From contig NZ_JABTEL010000001.1 of assembly GCF_013285155.1 (NCBI RefSeq), forward strand, positions 434,001 through 498,000: a stretch of DNA of 64,000 nt, written 5' to 3'. The DNA is from Winogradskyella undariae (lineage in GTDB: Bacteria; Bacteroidota; Bacteroidia; Flavobacteriales; Flavobacteriaceae). This document shows, piece after piece, positions 1 through 8,719 of the stretch. The position numbers and the translations under genes were made by a program. The notes below the pieces were generated by a model. The model was not told the DNA's origin, did not search any database, and worked only from the letters and a program-made list of their open reading frames with translations. How positions within the stretch are numbered: the stretch's first letter is position 1; each line of letters begins with the position of its first letter.

Positions 1-1461
1 ACAAATCAAATAGATGAAGCAAAACCTTTTAGTATCAATCAAAATGTAAATTATTACTATACGTTAAACGAGAATAATATTTTTGCTTTTGAAGCACAAC
101 ATTTACTAAAAGATGAAGATCCTTTTTATAATGTAACAGGTTTAAAAGATGAAGATGCTTTCGAGGTAACAGCAGATTCTTTAGGTTTAAACAGGCTTCA
201 ATCCACTTACGATATTAACCAAGAAAGACGTATTAAATCTAATCAGCTAGATGCTAAATTAGATTATTATAATATTTTAAATTCAAAAAGTAATATCAAC
301 TTAACTTTAGGTACTATTTTAAGTCATCAGAAATTCAATTCTAATATCTTTCAATTTTTAGATGATGGTTCATATTTTGATCCAACTTCAAGTTTGGTAA
401 ATGCTGATGGTGAATTATTACGAAACGAAAATGACGTAGAATATAATTTTAGTGATGTTTATTTAGGTTTTCATTACAGATTAAAAACAGGAAAATTTAC
501 AATTACTCCAGGTTTTACTGTTCATGCTTATGGAAATAAAAACACGCAATTTGGAGAAACATATAAAGATAATTTCTTTAGAGTGTTGCCAGATTTTGAA
601 ACTCAAATTCAATTTAAAAAGAGTGAAAGTTTAACGTTCCGTTATAATATGCAAAACTCTTTTACAGATGTAACAAGTTTAGCAGAAGGTTTAGTTTTAA
701 ATAATTATAATAGTCTGCAGTATGGTGAGTCGCAATTGCAAAACTCTTTATCACATAACTTAAACCTACGTTATTTTAGCTTTAATTTATTTAATTACAC
801 CAATGTATTTGCCTTTCTTAATTATAATAAAAATATTGATCAAATAAGATCATATACTAATTTTGATAATGTTATTAGAACCAATACATATTTCAATTCT
901 AATTTTGCAGATGAAAGTGTAACAGCTAGTGGTCGTATACAGCGTACCTATGGTAAGTTTAAAGCAAGCATGCGTGTAGGTTATAATTATAGTAAGAGTA
1001 ATCAATTTATACAAGATGTAAGATCTATAAATGAAACGTTTTCTCAAACTTATACACCGGGATTAAGTACTAATTTTAGAGAAGCACCAAATGTAAGTTT
1101 AAGCTATAGATACAGTGTGTCAGATACAAAGCAGGGTGCTGATAATGATACGCAATTTATCACAAGTGCTCCATCTATAGATTTTGATGCTTATATATGG
1201 AAGTCTTTAACGTTAAGAACAGATTATTCATACACAAGCCAAAGTAGTAATGTAAGTGATACTCAGTCTTATCAAACATGGAATGCTAGTTTAGCATATA
1301 GAAAGGATCAAGACGCAAAATGGGAGTATGAACTTAAAGCAACCAACTTATTAAATATAGATTCTGAAGTTAGTAATGGTTCGAGTAATATTTCTGTATA
1401 CAGTTCAGAGACGTTTATTTTGCCTAGGTTTATTACTTTTAGGTTGACTTATACACTGTAA
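1..1461 (+). CDS. Outer-membrane beta-barrel / TonB-dependent receptor-like protein, C-terminal part
   Basis: The reading frame is open from the first base of the window, so the gene starts upstream; about 486 residues are visible. They are a long run of alternating polar and aromatic strands separated by acidic and Asn-rich loops, and the chain ends in an aromatic strand (FRLTYTL). This is the layout of a large outer-membrane barrel whose last strand carries the insertion signal. The pattern fits the TonB-dependent receptor or outer-membrane beta-barrel families common in Flavobacteriaceae. The plug, TonB box and any signal peptide lie outside the window, so substrate and exact family cannot be stated. 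A strong terminator follows, so it is probably the last gene of its transcript. Confidence 0.7.
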   Translation, partial: TNQIDEAKPFSINQNVNYYYTLNENNIFAFEAQHLLKDEDPFYNVTGLKDEDAFEVTADSLGLNRLQSTYDINQERRIKSNQLDAKLDYYNILNSKSNINLTLGTILSHQKFNSNIFQFLDDGSYFDPTSSLVNADGELLRNENDVEYNFSDVYLGFHYRLKTGKFTITPGFTVHAYGNKNTQFGETYKDNFFRVLPDFETQIQFKKSESLTFRYNMQNSFTDVTSLAEGLVLNNYNSLQYGESQLQNSLSHNLNLRYFSFNLFNYTNVFAFLNYNKNIDQIRSYTNFDNVIRTNTYFNSNFADESVTASGRIQRTYGKFKASMRVGYNYSKSNQFIQDVRSINETFSQTYTPGLSTNFREAPNVSLSYRYSVSDTKQGADNDTQFITSAPSIDFDAYIWKSLTLRTDYSYTSQSSNVSDTQSYQTWNASLAYRKDQDAKWEYELKATNLLNIDSEVSNGSSNISVYSSETFILPRFITFRLTYTL

Positions 1462-1523
1462 AAAAAGAAGCTTAAATATAATTTTGATAATTAATTATTT
1501 TAAGCTTTAATTGTTTTTTAGAC

Positions 1524-1558
1524 AAAGCCTTATGTTCAAATTATGAATATAAGGCTTT
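1524..1558 (+). terminator. Rho-independent terminator after the barrel gene
   Basis: A perfect 10-bp stem (AAAGCCTTAT paired with ATAAGGCTTT) encloses a 15-base loop and is followed by a T-rich stretch. It lies about 60 bases past the stop codon. Confidence 0.75.
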
Positions 1559-1561
1559 ATC

Positions 1562-1975
1562 TTTTTATTTCTATATGGAATCTATTGCATTTACAATAAT
1601 ATTGACTTTAGTTTTATTGTGAATATAGTATTAGAATTAGCGCGTTAATTCTTTAATAAAAGAAGGTGATTTAAATAGTTTATTTCACTTAATAGTCTTT
1701 GTTTTAGTGGCTTTGGTGGTTTTTTTAGGTACATTGAGAGTTTTTGGAAATCATAGTGTTTTTTGCGTTATATAGTTGCTGATTAGTTGATTATGTTTTT
1801 TGTGTGAGTTTTGTGTTTATTTTTATCTAAAAAAATAGGGAAATGAGCTTCAGCTTTAATATATTTAACAAAAATTTAATCTAAAAATAAGTTAAAAAAT
1901 TGTGTGTATCATGTTAATTCAGTTGTTTTTCTTAATTTTTTGCTGTGTAAATCTTAATCTTTTAAAATATATTCA
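1562..1975. other. AT-rich gap upstream of the first IgGFc-binding-like gene
   Basis: No open frame of note. The last 150 bases or so resemble the bases upstream of the paralogous gene at 5417 (both have poly-A/T tracts, then AAATCTTTTAA-like bases directly before the start). The promoter was therefore probably copied along with the gene. I could not assign a clear -33/-7 pair. Confidence 0.4.
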
Positions 1976-4561
1976 ATGCGTTCTTTGTTATTAGTTTTTA
2001 CCTTATTCTCAACATTTGCCTATGGGCAACTTAGTGACAAACACTGGCTTCCTCCTTTACACTCAAGAGGTATAACGAGTTCTTTAGATCATTATGTTTA
2101 TCTTTCTACTCCAGAACCTATTCCTTTTGGAGTGGTTGTTACAAATGGTAATGGTGTTCCTATTGCAGGTTCTCCATTTACGATATCTCAAAATAACCCT
2201 GTTTCTTTTTATGTAGGAGATGAGCAACCATCACTTATGCTAGTTGAGCAAAGTGGGTTAAATATGTCCTCAGGAGATAATGGGCTTGTTTTTGAAGGTT
2301 CAAGTGAGTTTTATGTTACATTTAAAATTGTTAATGCTAATCACGGTGAGATTATAGTATCGAAAGGAAAGGCAGGTATAGGAACAGATTTTAGATTGGG
2401 AGGCTTGCCGCAAATTTCAGATGATAATAACGGGAACAGGAATTTTGTTTCGAGTTTTATGGCAACAGAAGATGGAACAACAGTCACTGTTTCAGATTAT
2501 GACGCAGGAGTTACTTTTACAACAGCTACAGGGACAATTAGTGATGCTTTACAGACTTTTAATTTAGAAGCCGGTGAATCTGTTGTGTTATCTGGTTATA
2601 CCGATACTTCTGCAAATCTTACTGGGTTTATAGGTGCGAGATTAGAGTCTAATAAACCTATTGCGGTTAATACAGGTAATATTATAGGTGGTGTTATTGA
2701 TGGTTTTAATGATATAAATTTAGATCAAATTGTACCTGTGGAAGAAGTTGGAACAGAATATGTTTTTATTAAGGGTAATGGTTCTGATAATTCGGAACGA
2801 CCTTTAATTATTGCAACAGAAGATAATACTCAGGTTTTTGTAGGAGGTATACCTTCACCGTATATCACTTTAGCAAATGCGGGTGATTATGTGTTGATTC
2901 CAACATCTTATTACTCAGGAGTTTCTAATCAAAATATGCGTGTTTTAACAGATAAACCTGTTTATGCTTACCAGATTTTAGCAGGGAATATTGTAAGCAA
3001 TGTAGCAGATAGAAATACAGGTCTTAATTTTATACCGCCTTTAAGTTGTTCTTTTCCTCGGTCTGTAGATTTAATACCTAGTCTTAATATGCTTGACCCA
3101 ACATCAAATAAAACATATCCTACAGATTTATTTGTATTAACGACAGTAGATGCTGAAGTTTCTGTAAATGGTACACTTACTACAGCTTTGCCTGCAACTG
3201 TCATAGGGAATTCTAATTGGGTAACTTATAGAGTTACAGGGTATACAGATAATGTAAAAGTAGAGTCTACGGGACCAATGTCAGTTGGAGTGTTTGGATC
3301 TAGTGGAACGGTAGGGTATGCTGGTTATTATTCTGGTTTTGGTGTGGATCCTGAAGTAGAACTTGTAGAGGTTTGTCCAGAAGAAACTGTTAGCTTATTT
3401 GATGCTATTGTGAGTGGAGATATTCCTGAAGGAGGAACTTGGAGTCCTGCTTTAGCGAGTGGAACAGATATTTTTGATGCAACGCTAGATTCTACAGGTG
3501 TTTATACATATACAGTTTCTCAAACATGTGGAGATCTTGTTTTAGATATAACTGTAAGTCCACTACCTATACCCGTATTTACAAGTATAACAGGTAATGG
3601 TTCTGTATGCGAAAATGAAGAAGCAATTTTTAACGTAACAGCCTCTCCTAATAGTAGTGTAGAATATACAGTTAATGGAGGTGCTGTAATGATTTTGGAT
3701 ATTGACGCCACGGGTACAGGGATAATTACTATTTCAGATCTTGAAGCTGGTGATTTAACGGTGTCTGTTACTGGTATTAGTGATGCTTTTTGTAGCAATA
3801 TTACTACTGTAACTGTGTCTGAAACAATAGTTATAGATGGTTTATTAGATCCTAATTTGTCATTTTCTTATGCAACTCCAATCTGTCCAAATGAAGATTA
3901 TGCATTGCCTACGGTATCTTCAGAATTTAATTCAGGAGGAACTTATTCATCTACAGCAGGGTTGGTAATTGATTCTTCAACTGGTGAAATTGATATTTTA
4001 AGTAGTGACCTGGGGAATCATACCGTAACATATACTTATGTAGCAGATGAAACTGATTGTATAAATGATGGGTTTGATGAATTTGATGTCGTTATTGAAG
4101 CAAGTAATACAGTTTCATTTAATATTCAAGATTTTTGTTTAAACGCTTCAGATATAGAATTGCCAAGTAGCTCTTTAGAGGGGTATACAGGAACATGGTA
4201 TCCGTCAACTGTTGATACAAGTACTCTAGGGATTTATACATATACGTTTACACCAGATTCTGAATTCTGTGCAATTACAACCAGTTTTGAAATAAATGTA
4301 TCAACTTGTTTTATTCCAGAAGGGATATCACCTAATAATGACGATATAAATGATAATTTAGATTTGTCATCATTTAATGTGAAGAAAATAAAGATTTTTA
4401 ATCGCTATGGAGTTGAGGTTTATACAAAATTAGGTTATGAGGATGAATGGCATGGTCAGTCTAATAAAGGTGATAAATTACCTACAGGAACATACTATTA
4501 TATTATAGATTTTAATGATAATATTGATTCTAAAATTGGTTGGGTGTATGTAAATAGATGA
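1976..4561 (+). CDS. Secreted IgGFc-binding-like protein with type B T9SS sorting domain
   Basis: 861 residues. A signal peptide is clear (residues 1-17, cleavage before Gln18 in YGQLSDKHW). Residues about 110-450 resemble the IgGFc-binding N-terminal domain (conserved phrases such as INLDQIVPVEEVG, PVYAYQILAG and GVFGSSGTVGYAGYYSG). One Ig-like module follows (about 530-620), then further beta-rich segments. The last 85 residues match the gliding-motility-associated type B C-terminal domain (SPNNDDINDNL, FNRYGVEVY, LPTGTYYYIIDF). The protein should therefore cross the outer membrane by T9SS and stay on the surface or be released. A role in adhesion is only an inference. A longer paralog starts at 5417, and decayed copies of both 3' ends lie between them. 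Confidence 0.85.
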   Translation: MRSLLLVFTLFSTFAYGQLSDKHWLPPLHSRGITSSLDHYVYLSTPEPIPFGVVVTNGNGVPIAGSPFTISQNNPVSFYVGDEQPSLMLVEQSGLNMSSGDNGLVFEGSSEFYVTFKIVNANHGEIIVSKGKAGIGTDFRLGGLPQISDDNNGNRNFVSSFMATEDGTTVTVSDYDAGVTFTTATGTISDALQTFNLEAGESVVLSGYTDTSANLTGFIGARLESNKPIAVNTGNIIGGVIDGFNDINLDQIVPVEEVGTEYVFIKGNGSDNSERPLIIATEDNTQVFVGGIPSPYITLANAGDYVLIPTSYYSGVSNQNMRVLTDKPVYAYQILAGNIVSNVADRNTGLNFIPPLSCSFPRSVDLIPSLNMLDPTSNKTYPTDLFVLTTVDAEVSVNGTLTTALPATVIGNSNWVTYRVTGYTDNVKVESTGPMSVGVFGSSGTVGYAGYYSGFGVDPEVELVEVCPEETVSLFDAIVSGDIPEGGTWSPALASGTDIFDATLDSTGVYTYTVSQTCGDLVLDITVSPLPIPVFTSITGNGSVCENEEAIFNVTASPNSSVEYTVNGGAVMILDIDATGTGIITISDLEAGDLTVSVTGISDAFCSNITTVTVSETIVIDGLLDPNLSFSYATPICPNEDYALPTVSSEFNSGGTYSSTAGLVIDSSTGEIDILSSDLGNHTVTYTYVADETDCINDGFDEFDVVIEASNTVSFNIQDFCLNASDIELPSSSLEGYTGTWYPSTVDTSTLGIYTYTFTPDSEFCAITTSFEINVSTCFIPEGISPNNDDINDNLDLSSFNVKKIKIFNRYGVEVYTKLGYEDEWHGQSNKGDKLPTGTYYYIIDFNDNIDSKIGWVYVNR

Positions 4562-4589
4562 TAATTTATATCGATAAAAGGCTTTACTG

Positions 4590-4637
4590 TTTAGGCTAAC
4601 AAACTATATCTTTTGTTTGTTAGCCTAAATTTTTTTA
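4590..4637 (+). terminator. Rho-independent terminator
   Basis: A perfect 15-bp stem (TTTAGGCTAACAAAC with its complement at 4615-4629) is followed by an uninterrupted T run. It starts about 30 bases after the stop of the first IgGFc-binding-like gene. Confidence 0.85.
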
Positions 4638-4727
4638 TAACAAGGAAATAAAAATAGATCAAAGCATTATTTATTAATGATTTTTATGTAATCCTCCATA
4701 TAGGCTTATGATTATCAGCTTTAAATT

Positions 4728-4869
4728 ATTAGTTTAAAGTAGAGTTCATGGAAAATCAAAAAAGCTGAATATTTGTAACTCATTTTACCTTAAAGCGATA
4801 ATATGTAAATACGTTATAAGATAAAAAAGCGTCATCTTCTATAATTAGAATTTGAAGCTTTTTTTTTAG
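4728..4869 (+). pseudogene. Decayed 3' end of an IgGFc-binding-like gene (second-paralog type)
   Basis: These bases align nearly end to end with 8484-8622, that is the last codons of the 1046-residue paralog, its stop and its terminator. Shared blocks include GTTTAAAGTAGAGTT, GGAAAATCAAAAAA, TTAAAGCGATAATAT and GAATTTGAAGCTTTTTTT. Substitutions and a few small indels are spread along the alignment, and no usable frame precedes it. It is the tail of a lost gene copy. Confidence 0.8.
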
Positions 4870-4944
4870 TCATGTCTAAACAAGAAAAAATGTAGTGTTT
4901 TATTAAATATAAATAAGTGAACAGACTGAAAATGATAGTTAGTA

Positions 4945-5150
4945 TGATGATTTAGATGGTTTCATTATTATTTAATGTGAAGAAAGTCAATGTTTTTAGC
5001 CGTTATAGAGTTGAGTTTGTATTAAGTTAAATTAAGAAGATGAATGGTAGAGTCAAACGGATAAAGGTAAAATGGCCAACAGTTGCATATTAGTATGATT
5101 TAGACTTTAATGCTCTCACTTTAAAAATTAGTTGATGTATTTTAAATAAT
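4945..5150 (+). pseudogene. Decayed 3' end of an IgGFc-binding-like gene (first-paralog type)
   Basis: These bases align with the last 200 bases of the gene ending at 4561. Shared blocks include ATTTAATGTGAAGAAA, TTTTTAGCCGTTATAGAGTT (against TTTTTAATCGCTATGGAGTT), GAAGATGAATGG and TAAAGGT. Frameshifts and stop codons interrupt the frame. It encodes the ghost of a type B sorting domain. Confidence 0.75.
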
Positions 5151-5416
5151 AACTTGTTAATTATATAATTAACATACGATTGAAAAAAAACATTACCCCT
5201 ATGTTTTTATTATAGATTGTTATTATTGAGTTGTTTAGGTTTTTTGTGGGTTTTTTTATTTTTTTTAGCTTTAAAAATTTATATAAAGAGCTTAAATTTT
5301 GATATATTTATCGAAATTTTATGTTAAAAAAGTTAAAAAATTAAATAATACATGAGATTTTGTTGGTTTCTTGATATTATTTTTTGTAAAAGACTAAATC
5401 TTTTAAATTATATTTA

Positions 5417-8400
5417 ATGCGTTATTTGTTAGTAGTTTTTACCCTGTTCTCAACATTAACCTATGGACAACTTAGTAATAAACATTGGTTTCCTCCTCTG
5501 CACTCAAGAGGAATAACGACATCTTTAGATCATTATGTTTATCTTTCTACTCCAGAACCAGTACCTTTTCAGGTTGTTGTTACTAACGGAAATGGTGTGG
5601 CAGTGCCAGGTTCACCATTTACAATATCTCAAAATAATCCTGTTTATTTTTTAGTAGGAAATGCTCAACCATCGCTCATGTTAGTTGAGAGAGTTGATTT
5701 AAATGCTCCTTCAGGAGATAGTGGGCTTATTTTTGAAGGGCCAAATGAGTTTTACGTTACATTCAAAATTGTTAATGCTAACCATGGTGAAATTATAGTT
5801 TCAAAGGGGAGGGGAGGTATCGGAACCGATTTTAGATTGGGAAGTGTGCCGCAAACGGCAGATGATACTTTTGCTCGTAGAAATTTTGTTTCTAGTTTTA
5901 TGGCAACAGAAAATGGCACTACGGTAACTGTTTCAGACTATGACACAGGGGTTACTTTTACTACAGCTACAGGGACTACTGATGTTTCTTCACAAACCTT
6001 TAGTTTAGATGCGGGTGAATCTGTTGTGTTATCTGGTTATTCTGATGTCCCTGAAAATTTAACCGGATTTATAGGAGCACGCTTATTATCTAATAAACCT
6101 ATTGCAGTTAATACTGGTAATATTTTAGGGGGTGTTTCAGATGCTTTTAGCGATATAAATTTAGATCAAATTGTATCTGTAGAACAAATTGGAAATGAAT
6201 ATATTTTTATAAAAGGTAATGGTTCAGGGAATTCAGAATTACCTTTAATTATAGCAACACAAGATAATACAGAGGTTTATATAAATGAGTCTACAACACC
6301 ATATACTACTTTAGCAAATGCGGGTGATTATGTAACCATTCCTCCTACCTTTTATCAAGGAACAGAGAATGAAAATATGCGTGTTTTAACAGATAAGCCA
6401 GTTTATGCCTATCAGATTTTAGCAGGAGTGACAGCAGATAGAAGTACAGGGCTTAATTTTATACCACCTATAAGTTGCTCTTTTCCATCAGTGGTAGATT
6501 TAATACCGAGCGTAAATAAACTCAATCCGACTTCAAGTGCGACTTATCCAACTGATTTATTTGTGCTAACTACAGTTGATTCTTATATCTATATAAATGG
6601 AGGGCTTACAACAGCTCTCCCAGAGCCTGTTTTAGGAAATCCTAATTGGGTGACCTACAGAATTACAGGATACACTGGAGATGTTAAAGCAGAAGCAACA
6701 GGTCCAATGTCTATAGGTGTATTTGGGTCTACGGGAACAATAGGATATGCAGGTCATTATTCTGGTTTTAAAGATCAACCGATTGTAAACCCAGTAGAGG
6801 TTTGTCCTGAAGATACCGTTAATCTATTTAATGCTATTATAGGAGATGATGTTCTTGCAGGAGGGACTTGGAGTCCTGTTTTAGCTAGTGGAACAGATGT
6901 TTTCGATGCCAGTTTAGATGCTACAGGTGTCTATACGTATACTTTTTCTCAAAGTTGTGGTGATACTGTAATTTTTGTTCATGTAGATCCTCTTTCTGTT
7001 CCTATACTAACTAGTGTAGAAGGTAATGGTCCAATATGTTTTGGTGTAGATGCTATTTTTACTCTAGAAGGAACTCCAGAAGGGATTGTTAGCTACAGTA
7101 TAAATAATGGTGCTGTTGAAACCGTTAATTTAGATGCTACAGGAAATGCAACTATTAACTTAGGAGCTGCAGCTACAGAGCAAGTCATAACATTATCTGA
7201 AATTGCACTTTCATCATCAATATGTGCTACTGAACTTAATGAAGTTGAAACAATTGTAATAAATGACGTGCCTGAGTTAACAGCGATTACGAGTGAGGTT
7301 TCAATATGCGAAAATGAAGATGCAATTTTTAATTTAGAAGGGACTCCAGATGCTTTAGTTACTTATAGTATAAATTCAGGAGCTAATGAAACTATTCTTT
7401 TAGATAGTTCGGGTAATGCTATTATTAATCTAGATGCTGTAACTTTTGATCAAACAATAGAAGTATCGCAAATAGAAATTACATCATCAGGATGTTTTGT
7501 TGTGCTTACCGAAACTCAAACAATCAGCGTCAGACCAATACCTACACTAACCAGTTTAACTAATAGTGGTGCAATATGTGAAAATGAAGATGCTATTTTT
7601 ACTTTAAATGGAACACCAAATTCTACAGTTACTTATACTATTAATGGAGGAGCTGTTCAAACAGCATTATTAGATGCTACAGGAAATGGTACAGTAATAT
7701 TAACAGGTGTTTTTGAAGATCAGGTTATTGAACTTATCGATATTTCAGCATCTTCAACCTTTGACTGTATAACATCACTTAGTGAAATACAAACAGTGAC
7801 AGTTATCTCTATTCCAGAAATTGTAATAGAAGGTGGTTCTAATTGTGCAGACCCAGATACAGGGTTATTAACCCAAAGTGTTTTATTAGATTCTGGTATG
7901 CAGGGAGACTTATCAAATTATGATTTTAGCTGGTATTTTAATAATAGTTTAATTCCAGGAGCTACAAGTAGTACATATAATGCTGATGAGATAGGAGATT
8001 ATTATGTTTCTGTTTTTAATACGGTAGTAAATTGCGATAAAACTTCTAATACGGTAAGTGTTGACGAAATCGATGAAGCAACAGATTTTACATATACAGT
8101 GTCTAATGCCTTTTCTGATAACCCTACAATAGTTGTTACTGTTGTTGACGGAGACGGTACCTTTTTATATCAATTAGATGATTTAGATTATCAATCATCC
8201 AATACGTTTACAAATGTAAGTCCAGGTTTCCATGATGTAACAGTGATCGATGAAGAGGGCTGTACTTATTTAATGAAAGAAGTATTGGTCATAGATTACC
8301 CTGTGTTTTTTACCCCCAATATGGATGGCGATAATGATTTTTGGAATATTTATTCGTTAAGAGATCAACCCAATGCTAAAATTTATATTTATAATAGATA

Positions 8401-8557
8401 CGGTAAATTTATAAAATTCCTGACTCCAACAGAAGTAGGATGGGATGGGACTTATAATTCAAAAGCATTACCAACTTCGGATTATTGGTTTAAAGTAGAG
8501 TTTGTGGAAAATCAAAAAATCAGAATATTTAAAGCTCATTTTTCTTTAAAGCGATAA
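5417..8557 (+). CDS. Secreted IgGFc-binding-like protein with three Ig-like repeats and type B T9SS domain
   Basis: 1046 residues, clearly paralogous to the protein encoded at 1976 over the signal peptide (MRYLLVVFTLFSTLTYG, then Gln18) and the IgGFc-binding-like region. It differs in the middle: three successive Ig-like modules of about 90 residues stand where the paralog has one. An extra module follows (about 800-960). The last 80 residues form a type B T9SS sorting domain (FFTPNMDGDNDFWNI, IYNRYGKFI, LPTSDYWFKVEF) that diverges from the first paralog's. Predicted location is the cell surface or medium. Ligand unknown. Confidence 0.85.
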   Translation: MRYLLVVFTLFSTLTYGQLSNKHWFPPLHSRGITTSLDHYVYLSTPEPVPFQVVVTNGNGVAVPGSPFTISQNNPVYFLVGNAQPSLMLVERVDLNAPSGDSGLIFEGPNEFYVTFKIVNANHGEIIVSKGRGGIGTDFRLGSVPQTADDTFARRNFVSSFMATENGTTVTVSDYDTGVTFTTATGTTDVSSQTFSLDAGESVVLSGYSDVPENLTGFIGARLLSNKPIAVNTGNILGGVSDAFSDINLDQIVSVEQIGNEYIFIKGNGSGNSELPLIIATQDNTEVYINESTTPYTTLANAGDYVTIPPTFYQGTENENMRVLTDKPVYAYQILAGVTADRSTGLNFIPPISCSFPSVVDLIPSVNKLNPTSSATYPTDLFVLTTVDSYIYINGGLTTALPEPVLGNPNWVTYRITGYTGDVKAEATGPMSIGVFGSTGTIGYAGHYSGFKDQPIVNPVEVCPEDTVNLFNAIIGDDVLAGGTWSPVLASGTDVFDASLDATGVYTYTFSQSCGDTVIFVHVDPLSVPILTSVEGNGPICFGVDAIFTLEGTPEGIVSYSINNGAVETVNLDATGNATINLGAAATEQVITLSEIALSSSICATELNEVETIVINDVPELTAITSEVSICENEDAIFNLEGTPDALVTYSINSGANETILLDSSGNAIINLDAVTFDQTIEVSQIEITSSGCFVVLTETQTISVRPIPTLTSLTNSGAICENEDAIFTLNGTPNSTVTYTINGGAVQTALLDATGNGTVILTGVFEDQVIELIDISASSTFDCITSLSEIQTVTVISIPEIVIEGGSNCADPDTGLLTQSVLLDSGMQGDLSNYDFSWYFNNSLIPGATSSTYNADEIGDYYVSVFNTVVNCDKTSNTVSVDEIDEATDFTYTVSNAFSDNPTIVVTVVDGDGTFLYQLDDLDYQSSNTFTNVSPGFHDVTVIDEEGCTYLMKEVLVIDYPVFFTPNMDGDNDFWNIYSLRDQPNAKIYIYNRYGKFIKFLTPTEVGWDGTYNSKALPTSDYWFKVEFVENQKIRIFKAHFSLKR
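6998..7812 (+). repeat. Three tandem Ig-like coding repeats of about 270 bp
   Basis: Units begin near 6998, 7267 and 7537. Each encodes a proline-led start (VPILTSV, VPELTAI, IPTLTSL), a Cys-containing phrase (ICFGVDAIF, ICENEDAIF, ICENEDAIF), GTP followed by a V-x-Y-[ST]-I-N strand, then LDATGN or LDSSGN. The paralog at 1976 has one copy, at about 3566-3836. Confidence 0.8.
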
Positions 8558-8580
8558 TATATAAATACATTATAAAATAA

Positions 8581-8621
8581 AAAAGCTTCATCTTCTACAA
8601 TAAGAATTTGAAGCTTTTTTT
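8581..8621 (+). terminator. Rho-independent terminator
   Basis: Arms AAAAGCTTCA and TGAAGCTTTT are separated by 18 bases and followed by T residues, 24 bases after the stop at 8557. The same terminator is preserved in the relic at 4728-4869. Confidence 0.7.
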
Positions 8622-8660
8622 AGTGCTTTATTCTAGTTCTGAATGAAATCTAAATCATAA

Positions 8661-8692
8661 AAAAGCAATATCAAATAATTGATATTGCTTTT
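8661..8692 (-). terminator. Terminator of hppA
   Basis: A perfect 14-bp stem (AAAAGCAATATCAA and its complement) with a 4-base loop. The A run on the plus-strand left side gives the T tract for transcripts reading leftward from hppA. It could also back up the rightward terminator at 8581. Confidence 0.75.
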
Positions 8693-8719
8693 AAGGTTTT
8701 ATAACAAGAAATAAAATTA

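Noticed and set aside
850..1047. Antisense frames overlapping the large genes (for example here, 2968-3204, 10566-10991)
   Set aside because: They are low-complexity mirror images of real coding regions, without domains or their own control signals.
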